Shown: one piece after another, positions 1 through 12,413 of the stretch
Numbering within the stretch: position 1 is the stretch's first letter
Layout of the letters: each line of letters starts with the position of its first letter
NCBI GenBank assembly: GCA_902601705.1
Contig: CACKNV010000002.1
Location: 1 to 44,042 of the forward strand
DNA length: 44,042 nucleotides
Origin: an uncultured Pelagibacteraceae bacterium
GTDB taxonomy: Bacteria > Pseudomonadota > Alphaproteobacteria > Pelagibacterales > Pelagibacteraceae
Direction: 5' to 3'
Notes under the pieces: generated by a model
Told to the model about the DNA's origin: nothing
Seen by the model: only the letters and a program-made list of their open reading frames with translations
Database searches by the model: none
Program-made: the position numbers and the translations under genes

Positions 1-2352
<2,352 letters not shown>

Positions 2353-2454
2353 ACTTAAAACTTTTGTTAATTCAAAAGCCTCTCATAATACAATCAAAGA
2401 TAGAATATGCAAATTATTATATAAAAAATAAAGCCCTTAAAGAGTCAGATTGGG

Positions 2455-4033
<1,579 letters not shown>

Positions 4034-4034
<1 letters not shown>

Positions 4035-5803
4035 TAAACTAAAGTTTTTCCTTCATCAGAAACTTCTTCTTTTTCATCCTCTGGACCAAGAAGCATTTGA
4101 TTATGGGGTTTTCCAGATGGTATCATTGGATAACAGTTCTCTACTTTGTCAACTACACAGTCAAAAATTACAGGTTTATCTGTATTGATCATTTCTTTTA
4201 TCTTTTCATCAAGTTCATCGGGAGTTTTTGCTCTAATTCCTACCGCACCATAAGCCTCAGCTAACTTAACAAAATCTGGAAGAGCTTCTGTGTAACTTTC
4301 GGAGTAATTTTTATCGTGTAATAATTCTTGCCATTGACGTACCATTCCCATGTACTCATTGTTTAGTATAAAAATTTTAATAGGTAATCTATATTGTATT
4401 GCAGTCGACATTTCTTGAATATTCATTAAAATTGAAGCTTCTCCAGCAATATCTACTACTAGTTTTTTAGGATGAGCTATTTGAACACCAATAGCTGCAG
4501 GTAGACCATATCCCATAGTTCCAAGACCTCCGGAAGTCATCCATCTATTTGGCTTATTAAACTTATAATGTTGAGCAGCCCACATTTGATGCTGTCCAAC
4601 TTCTGTTGTAATAAAAGTATCTTGGTCTTTAGTTAATTCATAAAGTCTTTGCACAGCATGCTGCGGTTTAATTGTTTCTTTGCTATTAATAAAATTTAAA
4701 GATTTTTTTTCTCTCCATTTATCAATTTGACTCCACCACTTTGCAGTTTTTTGTTTATTAGAAGTAATAAAGTTTTTATTTTTTTCTTTAAATCTTTTTA
4801 TTACCGCATGTAATAATTCCGTAACATCACTTGTAATAGCTAAATCAACTTTTACATTTTTTCCTATTGAAGATGGATCAATATCAATATGAATTTTTTT
4901 TGATTTAGGAGAAAACTCATCAATTTTTCCTGTTATTCGATCATCAAACCTTGCTCCAATATTTATCATCAGATCACAATCGTGCATTGCATTATTGGCT
5001 TCATAAGTTCCATGCATTCCTAGCATTCCTAAAAATTGAGGATCATCTCCAGGATACGCGCCTAAACCTTGTAAAGTGGATGTAATAGGAAATCCAGTTA
5101 ATGAAACTAATTCTCTTAGAAGTTCACTTGCTTTTGGACCTGAATTAATTACACCACCACCTGTATAAAAAATAGGTTTGGAAGATCTTTTTATCATCTC
5201 AATAAAATTATCTACTTCTTTTAAATTTATTTTATCAGAGAGGGCGCCATTTAATTTTTTTTCTAATTTATTTTTATTTATTTTATAAATCCCTCTATTA
5301 AATTGAATATCTTTTGGTATATCAACCAAAACCGGTCCGGGTCGACCTGTTGTTGCGATTTTAAAAGCTTGATTCATAATATCAGCCAAATCGTTTACAT
5401 TTTTCACCAACCAATTATGTTTAGTACAAGGCCTTGTTATTCCTGTTGTATCACATTCTTGAAACGCATCAGTTCCAATTAAATGTGTTGGAACTTGTCC
5501 CGAAATACAAACTACAGGGATTGAGTCCATATAAGCATCTGTTAATGCAGTTACTGCATTTGTTGCACCGGGGCCTGATGTAACTAATAATACTCCTGGC
5601 TTACCGCTTGACCTAGCGTAACCCTCTGCAGCATGACCCGCACCTTGCTCGTGTCTTGCCAAAATATGTTTAATTTTTTTATGATTTTTTAATTCATCGT
5701 AAATTGGAAGCACTGCTCCACCAGGATAACCAAAAATGTACTCAACTTTTTGGTCCTCCAATGCTTTAAATACTATTTCTGCTCCACTGAATAATTTTGG
5801 CAT
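4034..5803 (-). CDS. ilvB: Acetolactate synthase large (catalytic) subunit
   Basis: ThDP-dependent enzyme joining two pyruvates (or pyruvate and 2-oxobutyrate) to start valine and isoleucine synthesis. At 589 residues it has the three-domain AHAS layout. The N-terminal ThDP-pyrimidine domain has GYPGGAVLPIYDEL and the activating glutamate Glu52 in RHEQGAGHAAEGYA. A central FAD-binding domain covers about 205-350, and the C-terminal ThDP-PP domain starts near 390. The metal-binding motif, normally GD(G/A)S with a distal NN, reads GEAS at 454-457 with NN at 481-482. The DNA codon at 4441-4439 is GAA, so the usual Asp ligand is Glu here. A promoter-like sequence lies just before the start, in the 37-base gap after miaA. 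ilvI would be an equally fair symbol. Confidence 0.95.
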
Positions 5804-5809
5804 TCATAC

Positions 5810-5837
5810 AATCTAGCCTAGAAATACCAACCGTCAA
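5810..5837 (-). promoter_or_regulatory. Candidate sigma70 promoter for the ilvBHC-leuA-mreB run
   Basis: Reading the minus strand, TTGACG (5837-5832) is followed after 16 bases by TAGATT (5815-5810). This sits in the 37-base gap between miaA and ilvB. Transcription from it would begin about six or seven bases further on, at or next to the ilvB ATG (5803), so the message would be leaderless or nearly so. The -35 match is good and the -10 match is partial. This is inference from consensus only. Confidence 0.35.
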
Positions 5838-5840
5838 GTT

Positions 5841-6758
5841 TTAGCTTGTAACTTTTAATGTTTTTTTCAAGAGAATAGAGAAATTTTTAGAATATACCTT
5901 GTTCCAATTCCTCATATGTCCTCGAGCCCATGTATTTTGTCTTTTAGCGTACTGCCTTGTCTTTATATTGATAAGTTCTTTACATTCGTCCAACGAGATA
6001 TTGTCTTTAATTAATTGATTAATTTCTTGAACTCCTATCAATTTATTAGCTGATAGACTCTTATTCAGCCTAATTGAGTTGAATTTTTTAACCTCTTTTA
6101 GACAATTTTCTTTAAACATAAGTTCTGTTCTTTTTGAAATATTCGGAAGTAAATCCATCTTAGGGATATCAATAAAAACTTTTCTTAAATCAAATTCTAG
6201 AAAATCTGATTTCGTTTTTGCAAACCAATCAAATAAAGATTTTTTCGTTTTAAGTTTTACTTCATAGGCTCTTTGCATCCTTTGGGAGTCTTTTGGATTA
6301 ATTCTATTTTTAACTTTAGGATCTAGCTCTAAAAGTTTTTCATAAAACTTTTTAGAGCCGATTTTCTCAAATAAAACTCTCACATTTTTTCTTGTTTTAA
6401 TGTCTATTTCTGGAATTTTACTAATTCCTTTTGTAATAGTATTGAAATACAAACCAGTACCCCCAACAATAATTGGAATTTTTCTTTTCTTAAAACATAA
6501 ATTTACTTTTTTTTTTACTTGTTTGAGCCAATCGCCTACTGAGAAATGTCTTTTAACCGAAATTATGCCATACAAGTGATGTTTAATTTTTTTTATTTCA
6601 GATCTTTTTGGCCTAGAAGACAAAATAGTAAATTCTTTATAAATTTGCATGCTATCTGCATTTATAATTTCTCCATTTATTTTTTTTGCTAGATAAAGAG
6701 CTAGTTTTGATTTTCCTGAAGCTGTAGGTCCCGCTAAAAGAATTATTTTTTTTGGCAA
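5841..6758 (-). CDS. miaA: tRNA dimethylallyltransferase
   Basis: Transfers the dimethylallyl group to N6 of adenosine 37 in tRNAs that read codons starting with U, which supports decoding accuracy. The 305 residues match the family. The P-loop GPTASGKSKLA lies at about 10-20, followed by the catalytic INADSMQIYKEF, SSRPKR, HHLYGI and GGTGLYFN (substrate and nucleotide pocket). The C-terminal tRNA-recognition part contains RQYAKRQNTWARGHM. It lies one base after the DegP-type protease stop and is followed by the ilv genes. Isoleucine-rich codon use typical of the window suggests no recent transfer. Confidence 0.95.
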   Translation of the reverse strand: MPKKIILLAGPTASGKSKLALYLAKKINGEIINADSMQIYKEFTILSSRPKRSEIKKIKHHLYGIISVKRHFSVGDWLKQVKKKVNLCFKKRKIPIIVGGTGLYFNTITKGISKIPEIDIKTRKNVRVLFEKIGSKKFYEKLLELDPKVKNRINPKDSQRMQRAYEVKLKTKKSLFDWFAKTKSDFLEFDLRKVFIDIPKMDLLPNISKRTELMFKENCLKEVKKFNSIRLNKSLSANKLIGVQEINQLIKDNISLDECKELINIKTRQYAKRQNTWARGHMRNWNKVYSKNFSILLKKTLKVTS

Positions 6759-6759
6759 A

Positions 6760-8163
6760 TTAATTTATCTTTACACCAAGGTATCTTCTTCGATTATTGT
6801 TATTAATGATAGTCAATAATAAAGTTTTTTCACCTTTTTTGAAAATACTATTCACAATATTATTTAGATCCGAAGAATTTTTTACTGATTTTTTTTGAAC
6901 CTCAATAATTATGTCATTCACATTTAAAAGACTCACTAAAGGACTTCGATTTGAAATTTCGGTAATTACAACTCCTTTAATTTTTTTATTTAAGTTTCTT
7001 GTTGTGATATCCTCATCATTTAAATCTCGTACTGCAATTTTTAAACTTTGGATATCTATATCTTTTTTAACAATTTTTGGTTTTGTTTCTTTAAATTCTT
7101 CAGATGTTTCAAGTCTTCCTAGAATTAATCTTTTTGAAATTAGTTTTTTATTTCTCCAAATTTTAAGCTCTACACTTTTTCCTACTTCTGTACTTGCAAC
7201 AACGTTCGGAAGTTTTTTCATTGTATTTATTTTTTTTCCATCAAATTCTAAAATAATATCACCTGCTTTAATTCCAGCTTTTTCTGCTGGACTATTTTGT
7301 CCTACACTTGCCACAAGAGCTCCCTCAGGTTTTTTAAGTTTTTCAACGTCTGCTATTTCTTTTGTTACTTCTTGAATTCTTACTCCTAACCATCCTCTTT
7401 TTGTTTCACCAAATTTTATTAATTGATCAATTACATTAGATGCAGCGTTGGCTGGAATTGCAAAACCAATTCCGATTGATCCTGATTGACCTGGAGCTAT
7501 GATGGCAGTATTAACTCCGATTACTTCTCCTTTGAGATTAAATAGAGGACCGCCAGAATTTCCCTGGTTAATGGATGCATCAGTTTGAATAAAATCCTCA
7601 TATCTTGTTAAACCAATTTGTCTATTTCTAGCTGATATAATTCCAGAGGTAACAGTACCTCCTAAACCAAAAGGATTACCGATGGCGACAACCCAGTCGC
7701 CCACTCTTGCTTTAGTAGAGTCACCGAACCTTACAGGTTTAAATTTATCTTTCGTCTTCATTTTCAAAACCGCAAGATCCATATAAGGGTCTGCTCCTAT
7801 GACTTCTGCATTATATTCTTTATCACCAACTCGTATTAAAATATCTTCAGCATTTGCAATCACATGATTATTTGTAATTACGATACCATCCTCTTTAATT
7901 ATAAAACCAGATCCTAAAGAAGACGCTTTTCTCTCCGTAGGTCTTTCAAAATCTTTAAACATTTCACCAAAAGGTGATCCTGGAGGAAACTGAAAAGGAA
8001 ATTGGTTAGTTGTTGTTTTAACGGTTTGGGTAGTTGAAATATTGACCACTGATGGTATTAATTTTTCAGCTAAATCGGCAAAAGAGCTTGGAACAGCTTT
8101 TGCTTTTACTAATGAAAAATTCAAAACTATAAAAAAGAAAAATAATTTTTTTAAATAACTCAT
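6760..8163 (-). CDS. degP: Periplasmic Do/DegP-type serine protease with two PDZ domains
   Basis: Envelope quality-control protease of the HtrA family. An N-terminal signal sequence (MSYLKKLFFFFIVLNFSLVK, cleavage near AKA) sends it to the periplasm. The trypsin-like domain has the complete triad: His100 in TNNHVIA, Asp129 in DPYMDLAVL and Ser203 in GNSGGPLFN. Two PDZ domains follow at about residues 265-355 and 375-467, the first with the GWLGVRIQEV carboxylate-binding start. The 467 residues fit the Do family. The hflK-hflC-DUF2065-protease order is a conserved alphaproteobacterial membrane-proteostasis operon. degQ or mucD would also be defensible symbols. Confidence 0.93.
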   Translation of the reverse strand: MSYLKKLFFFFIVLNFSLVKAKAVPSSFADLAEKLIPSVVNISTTQTVKTTTNQFPFQFPPGSPFGEMFKDFERPTERKASSLGSGFIIKEDGIVITNNHVIANAEDILIRVGDKEYNAEVIGADPYMDLAVLKMKTKDKFKPVRFGDSTKARVGDWVVAIGNPFGLGGTVTSGIISARNRQIGLTRYEDFIQTDASINQGNSGGPLFNLKGEVIGVNTAIIAPGQSGSIGIGFAIPANAASNVIDQLIKFGETKRGWLGVRIQEVTKEIADVEKLKKPEGALVASVGQNSPAEKAGIKAGDIILEFDGKKINTMKKLPNVVASTEVGKSVELKIWRNKKLISKRLILGRLETSEEFKETKPKIVKKDIDIQSLKIAVRDLNDEDITTRNLNKKIKGVVITEISNRSPLVSLLNVNDIIIEVQKKSVKNSSDLNNIVNSIFKKGEKTLLLTIINNNNRRRYLGVKIN

Positions 8164-8349
8164 TTAATTTTTTATATACCAAATTATTAAAAACCCGATA
8201 ATCAAAAAAAACAATCCAAACGATCTAAGTTTATTTTCTGGAGTATTCTTAATTATCTCGAGCATATTTTTGATTCTTGACGGGAAAATGGCAAGGAATA
8301 GACCTTCAATAAAAAAGAGTAATCCAACTGCTGTAATTAGCTCTTTCAC
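8164..8349 (-). CDS. DUF2065 family small membrane protein
   Basis: A 61-residue protein with two predicted membrane helices (about residues 4-23 and 43-58) separated by a short polar stretch with FPSRIKNML. Length, the two-helix layout and the GLFFLIEGLFLAIFP-like pattern match the DUF2065 (YjeT) family, whose members typically sit directly beside hflC. It starts 14 bases after hflC ends and abuts the DegP gene (stop at 8164, next ATG at 8163). Its function is not established; the context suggests a role alongside the HflKC complex in the inner membrane. Confidence 0.85.
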   Translation of the reverse strand: MKELITAVGLLFFIEGLFLAIFPSRIKNMLEIIKNTPENKLRSFGLFFLIIGFLIIWYIKN

Positions 8350-8363
8350 TATATATTTGCTAC

Positions 8364-9239
8364 TTATCTTTTTATATTTGGTTTAACGGACTTGCCAAAA
8401 AATTTAAAGAATTCGCTGTCCGGAGATAATACAAGTGAAGTTTCTCCGCCAATAAGAGCTTTTTCATAAGCTTGCATTGCTCTATAAAATGCAAAAAACT
8501 GAGGGTCTCTTCCAAATGCATTGGCGAAAATTTTATTTCTTTCTCCATCTCCCTCACCTTTCATAATTTCAGATTTTTTATTAGCCTGAGCTAAAATAAC
8601 GGTCACATCTTTATCTGCTGTTGATCTAATTTTCTGAGCAATCTCTGCTCCTTGAGCTCTAAACTCCTTTGCTTCTCTCTCCCTTTCAGTTTGCATTCGT
8701 TTATAAATGGCTTCACTGTTTGCTGGAGGTAAATCGGCTCTTTTAATTCTAACATCTACAATTTGAATTCCAAAATTCTGTGCCTCCTCATTTACTTGAG
8801 ATTGAATGATTTGCATTTGTCTTGCTCTATCAGTTGATAATAAAGTAGCTAATTCTTGTGTACCTAATACACCTCTTATTCTAGAGTTTATGATCGTAGA
8901 AAGTCTTGATCTTGCAACTCTTTCATTTCCAACTGAAATATAGAATTTTAATGGATCAACGATCTTAAATCTTGCAAAAGCATCAACAATTAGTCTTTTC
9001 TGGTCTGCAGCAATTACTTCTTCTGGATCATTGTCTAAGTTTAAAATTCTTTTGTCTAAATAAACTACGTTTTGAATAAATGGTAATTTGAAGTTTAATC
9101 CAGCTTTAGTTACAATTTTTTTAGGGTCACCAAATTGAAGAACTATTGCTTGGCTTATCTCTTGAACTACAAATAAAGATTGAAATACAACAACTGCTAC
9201 TAAAATTATTGCTGGAATTATAAGTTTGATGCCTTTCAT
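8364..9239 (-). CDS. hflC: HflC, SPFH/band 7 membrane protein
   Basis: Partner of HflK in the large membrane-anchored, periplasm-facing assembly that surrounds and modulates the FtsH protease. The 291 residues begin with one membrane helix (about 5-22). The SPFH/band 7 domain follows, with FVVQEISQAIVLQFGDP and the conserved VDAFARFKIVDP and RSRLSTIINSRIRGVLG segments. A long helical stretch (about 185-235) contains the typical ERERE and FRAQGAE pattern. Its ATG at 9239 shares one base with the hflK stop, so the two subunits are coupled. The order hflK then hflC is the usual one. Confidence 0.95.
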   Translation of the reverse strand: MKGIKLIIPAIILVAVVVFQSLFVVQEISQAIVLQFGDPKKIVTKAGLNFKLPFIQNVVYLDKRILNLDNDPEEVIAADQKRLIVDAFARFKIVDPLKFYISVGNERVARSRLSTIINSRIRGVLGTQELATLLSTDRARQMQIIQSQVNEEAQNFGIQIVDVRIKRADLPPANSEAIYKRMQTEREREAKEFRAQGAEIAQKIRSTADKDVTVILAQANKKSEIMKGEGDGERNKIFANAFGRDPQFFAFYRAMQAYEKALIGGETSLVLSPDSEFFKFFGKSVKPNIKR

Positions 9240-10354
9240 TAATTATTTACTCCTGATTTTTTTAATTCAGGCAGAGGCAAGTAAGGAACAACTCCTGATC
9301 CAGACTCTTTATCTATAATCACTTTATCGATATCAGCCAAAACTTTTTCCATAGTTTCTAAATACATTCTTTCTTGAGTTACTTGTTTTGCGTTTTTATA
9401 TTCATTATATATTGCTAAAAATCTACTCGCTTCACCCTCGGCCTTTGCAACAACTTCTTTTTTATAAGCTTCAGCTTGTTGTAAAACTTGCTCGGCTTCA
9501 CCTCGTGCTCTTGGAATTACATCGTTAGCATAAGCTTCAGCTTCGTTTTTTGATCTCTCTCTATCAGCTCGTGCTGCCTGCACATCTCTAAAAGCATCGA
9601 TTACTTGTTCCGGCGGATCGGCTTGTTGAGTTTGAACCTGAGTGACTTGAATACCTGAGCCATACTCATCTAAAATTATCTGTGTGATATCTTGAACTTC
9701 TATTTCGATTTTCGATCTACCCTCTGTTAAAATATTTTGAATTCTATTTTTTGCTATAACTTCTCTCATAGCTGTTTCTGACGCTGCTTTAACAGTTTCT
9801 ATTGGACTTTGAATATTAAATAAAAATTTTTGTGCGTCCTTGATTACCCAAAATACAGAATAATTTATATCTACAATATTTTCATCTCCGGTAAGCATTA
9901 AACTTTCTTCAGGAACATTTCCAACTCCAGAAGATCTTCCAGAATCACTTGCAGGTCTAAAACCTACATCAACTCTATTCACTTTTGTAACTTTAGGAGT
10001 TAATACTCTCTCGAATGGAGTTGGAAAGTGATAATGTAATCCTGGTTGAGTAGTGTTCACATATTTTCCAAATCTTAAAACTACCCCTTGCTCATCTGGT
10101 AAAACTCTGTAAAGACCGCTTGCTACATAAAGCAAAGCTAGGATTAACAATCCAATAATTATTGGACGTGAGCTCCCTGATTTTCCTCCAGAAAATTTAT
10201 TAATCGTCTTCTGAAAGTTTTTAATTATATCGTCAAGATTTGGTGGATCTTGTCTTGAGCCTGATCCATTTCCACCTGGCATGCGTCCACCGCCACCTGG
10301 AGGGGGTGAACCCCAAGGAGATTGGTTTTTAAATATCTTGTCTTTGAAACTCAT
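9239..10354 (-). CDS. hflK: HflK, SPFH/band 7 membrane protein
   Basis: Second subunit of the HflKC-FtsH assembly. The 371 residues start with a Gly/Pro-rich cytoplasmic leader (SPWGSPPPGGGGRMPGGNGS), as in most HflK proteins. One membrane helix follows at about 66-82, then the SPFH domain beginning VLPDEQGVVLRFGKYV and a long charged helical region with DVQAARADRERSKNEAEAYA. The protein ends in a short unstructured tail. It is the first gene of the minus-strand run and lies 83 bases from the divergent mrp gene. A promoter-like sequence is present immediately upstream. Confidence 0.95.
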   Translation of the reverse strand: MSFKDKIFKNQSPWGSPPPGGGGRMPGGNGSGSRQDPPNLDDIIKNFQKTINKFSGGKSGSSRPIIIGLLILALLYVASGLYRVLPDEQGVVLRFGKYVNTTQPGLHYHFPTPFERVLTPKVTKVNRVDVGFRPASDSGRSSGVGNVPEESLMLTGDENIVDINYSVFWVIKDAQKFLFNIQSPIETVKAASETAMREVIAKNRIQNILTEGRSKIEIEVQDITQIILDEYGSGIQVTQVQTQQADPPEQVIDAFRDVQAARADRERSKNEAEAYANDVIPRARGEAEQVLQQAEAYKKEVVAKAEGEASRFLAIYNEYKNAKQVTQERMYLETMEKVLADIDKVIIDKESGSGVVPYLPLPELKKSGVNN

Positions 10355-10361
10355 TACGCTT

Positions 10362-10389
10362 TATATAGTGACTTTTGCTCTAAAAACAA
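10362..10389 (-). promoter_or_regulatory. Candidate sigma70 promoter for the hflK operon
   Basis: On the minus strand TTGTTT (10389-10384) is followed after 16 bases by TATATA (10367-10362). This lies inside the 83-base spacer between the divergent hflK and mrp genes. The predicted start of transcription is within a base or two of the hflK ATG at 10354, the same near-leaderless geometry as the ilvB promoter candidate. The spacer must also hold the mrp promoter, for which I see only AT-rich TATTAT-like boxes without a convincing -35. Confidence 0.35.
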
Positions 10390-10437
10390 GTTATGTAAGA
10401 GCGTTATTATGTCTAAATCGATTATTATATTAAAAAG

Positions 10438-11232
10438 ATGAGCCAAAAACCTCCTCCAAAACAATTTGTTAAAACTCCAATCAATGGTGCTAAGTCTGTT
10501 ATCTTGGTTTCAAGTGCTAAAGGTGGAGTTGGTAAATCTACTTTAGCTATTAATCTTGCATTTTCTTTGCAAAATTTAGGATTAAAAATTGGTATTCTTG
10601 ATGCTGACGTTTACGGTCCATCACTTCCAAAATTAATAAACTTGAATGAAAAACCAAAAAGTGAAGATGGAAAAGCTATGATACCGTTAGAAAAATATGG
10701 TGCACAATGTATGTCTATGGGTTTTTTAGTTGATGAACAAACTCCGATGATTTGGAGAGGTCCAATGGTAATCAGTGCAATCAAAACAATGACGCAAAAA
10801 GTTTTATGGAAAGATCGAGACGTGATCATAATTGATATGCCGCCAGGAACTGGGGACACACAATTAACATTTGCTCAAGAGGTAAAAGTTGACGGAGCAA
10901 TTATTGTATCTACCCCTCAGGACTTAGCTTTAATGGATGTAAAAAGAGGTATTCAAATGTTCGATAAAACAGGTATTAAAATTTTAGGCTTAATAGATAA
11001 TATGAGTTTTTTTAAAGGTGATGATGGCAAAGAGTATAAAATTTTTGGGGAAGGTGGTGTAGAAAAAACTGCAAAAGAATTTAATAAAGAATTTTTAGGT
11101 CATTTACCAATTCACCAAGATTTAAGAAGCTCTGCGGATAAAGGCGATCCTTTAACGCATTCTAATCCTGAACACGAAGTTTCAAAACTATTTTTAAACA
11201 TAGCAAAAAAAATAAAATTAAATCTTAATTAA
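10438..11232 (+). CDS. mrp: Mrp/ApbC-type P-loop NTPase (Fe-S cluster carrier family), short form
   Basis: Member of the Mrp/NBP35 ATPases, which help assemble or transfer iron-sulphur clusters. The deviant Walker A motif KGGVGKST lies at about 28-35. DADVYGPSLP, the switch segment IDMPPGTGDTQL and the STPQDLALMDVKRG signature follow. The 264 residues lack the N-terminal MIP18/DUF59 domain found in longer Mrp proteins. The spot where many family members have a CxxC cluster ligand reads DNMSFFKGDDGKEYKIFGEGG, with no cysteine pair. It may therefore be an ATPase or carrier with other ligands. It is transcribed divergently from hflK and ends two bases from the convergent methyltransferase gene. 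Confidence 0.9.
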   Translation: MSQKPPPKQFVKTPINGAKSVILVSSAKGGVGKSTLAINLAFSLQNLGLKIGILDADVYGPSLPKLINLNEKPKSEDGKAMIPLEKYGAQCMSMGFLVDEQTPMIWRGPMVISAIKTMTQKVLWKDRDVIIIDMPPGTGDTQLTFAQEVKVDGAIIVSTPQDLALMDVKRGIQMFDKTGIKILGLIDNMSFFKGDDGKEYKIFGEGGVEKTAKEFNKEFLGHLPIHQDLRSSADKGDPLTHSNPEHEVSKLFLNIAKKIKLNLN

Positions 11233-11245
11233 TTTTATTTTTTTT
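11205..11245. terminator. Bidirectional A/T-only inverted repeat at convergent gene ends
   Basis: A perfect 17-bp inverted repeat: the left arm is 11205-11221 (eight A, T, four A, TT, AA), the loop is the seven bases 11222-11228, and the right arm is 11229-11245, ending in eight T. It spans the stop codons of both mrp (plus) and the methyltransferase gene (minus). An RNA from either strand folds into the same stem ending in U8, so it could end transcription in both directions. The stem has no G or C, so its strength is uncertain. Confidence 0.55.
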
Positions 11246-12413
11246 CATAAATGTAGAAAAAAATATTATTATCGAAATCTAATTTATTTCTAGTATAAGT
11301 TAAGTGCCCAAAGTCTGGATATCTTATTAATTCCATAAATTTTTTATCAATATTATATTCTTTATTAATCAAAGATTTTTTACCATCGTTAAAGTTATTT
11401 CTAAAATACTCATGATTCATCGAAAAAAAATATTTCGAAGTTCTATGAATATGTTTGATGTAATTTCTAGCTGTTTCGGGGTTCATCTCACCTAAACTAT
11501 TTTTATTAATAGCTAGATTAACAGTGTTATCCTGAATAGTTTCTATTTCCCATGGGGGAAGAAAAATTAAATCATATTCATTAAGAATATTATTATTAAA
11601 ATTTCTTTCACCATAAAAAAGATTTTTTTTATTGGGAAAACTTTTAGATAGAAAGTAAGAGGCAAGTGTCAAAGTTTCAGGGATATCGAGATCAATATAA
11701 GTATAATTATTAATATTTTTTAATAAATAATAAGCTAATTTTCCATATCCACCACCAAGTTCTAGTATTTTATTTTTCTCACTTTTAAGGTTTAAGTAAT
11801 TTGACAAAATTTTAGAATATATGTGATTTGTAAAACTGCCGATAACCATAAATTTATTATTAATTACTGCTCCAATCTGATTTCCATATTTAGGAATATC
11901 AAGATCGTCCAAGTCTTCGTTTTTGTCTTTATTAAAATACTTCCACAATTCAAACTGACCACCAAAAATTTCATTCGATAAAAATTTTTTTAGGAAAATA
12001 TTTTTATTATATTTATTAATTAAGTCTTGATTCTCTACACCAAGATATTTTTCCCAATTTCCAAAGTTTTGAAGAAAAAATAAAAATTTTTCAACATCGT
12101 CATTTTTATATGCCTCCACTAAGAAACTAAAATCATTGTCTATTTGAGACTGCCAAAGAGATGAGGGTTTATAAACTACAGACTTTGCATCCTGTTCACT
12201 TTTAGTTAATTTGTAAGATTTAAATATCCTATTGGCTAACGGTAGATCTTTTTTATCAATCTTTTTTAATTTTGAAGTGTAAATTTTAATTTCATTATCA
12301 TTAAATTTAAATAACAATAGGAAACCTTTTAGATAAGGGTAAAATTTTTTTTTTAAAGTTTTAATAAATCTTTTTTCTAAAATAATTCTTTTTAATTTTA
12401 GAAATAAGTTCAT
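11235..12413 (-). CDS. Probable SAM-dependent (sugar O-)methyltransferase
   Basis: A 392-residue soluble protein. A class I SAM-binding motif ILELGGGYGKLAYYLL lies at about 216-231, followed by the acidic strand YTYIDLDIPETL. LIFLPPWEIE and NSLGEMNPETARNYIKHI come after it. This set resembles proteins annotated as putative sugar O-methyltransferases in polysaccharide loci. The N-terminal 200 residues are basic and helical and I do not recognise a domain there. The gene lies between core genes mrp (convergent, two bases) and thyX, and abuts thyX with no gap. Its function fits the surface-glycan genes a few kilobases away, so it is probably accessory. The substrate is unknown. Confidence 0.65.
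   Translation of the reverse strand: MNLFLKLKRIILEKRFIKTLKKKFYPYLKGFLLLFKFNDNEIKIYTSKLKKIDKKDLPLANRIFKSYKLTKSEQDAKSVVYKPSSLWQSQIDNDFSFLVEAYKNDDVEKFLFFLQNFGNWEKYLGVENQDLINKYNKNIFLKKFLSNEIFGGQFELWKYFNKDKNEDLDDLDIPKYGNQIGAVINNKFMVIGSFTNHIYSKILSNYLNLKSEKNKILELGGGYGKLAYYLLKNINNYTYIDLDIPETLTLASYFLSKSFPNKKNLFYGERNFNNNILNEYDLIFLPPWEIETIQDNTVNLAINKNSLGEMNPETARNYIKHIHRTSKYFFSMNHEYFRNNFNDGKKSLINKEYNIDKKFMELIRYPDFGHLTYTRNKLDFDNNIFFYIYEKK

Noticed and set aside
2353-2454. Leucine attenuator or riboswitch in the ilvC-leuA spacer
   Set aside because: No run of leucine codons in a leader frame, no strong hairpin pair and no known riboswitch core; only AT-rich sequence.
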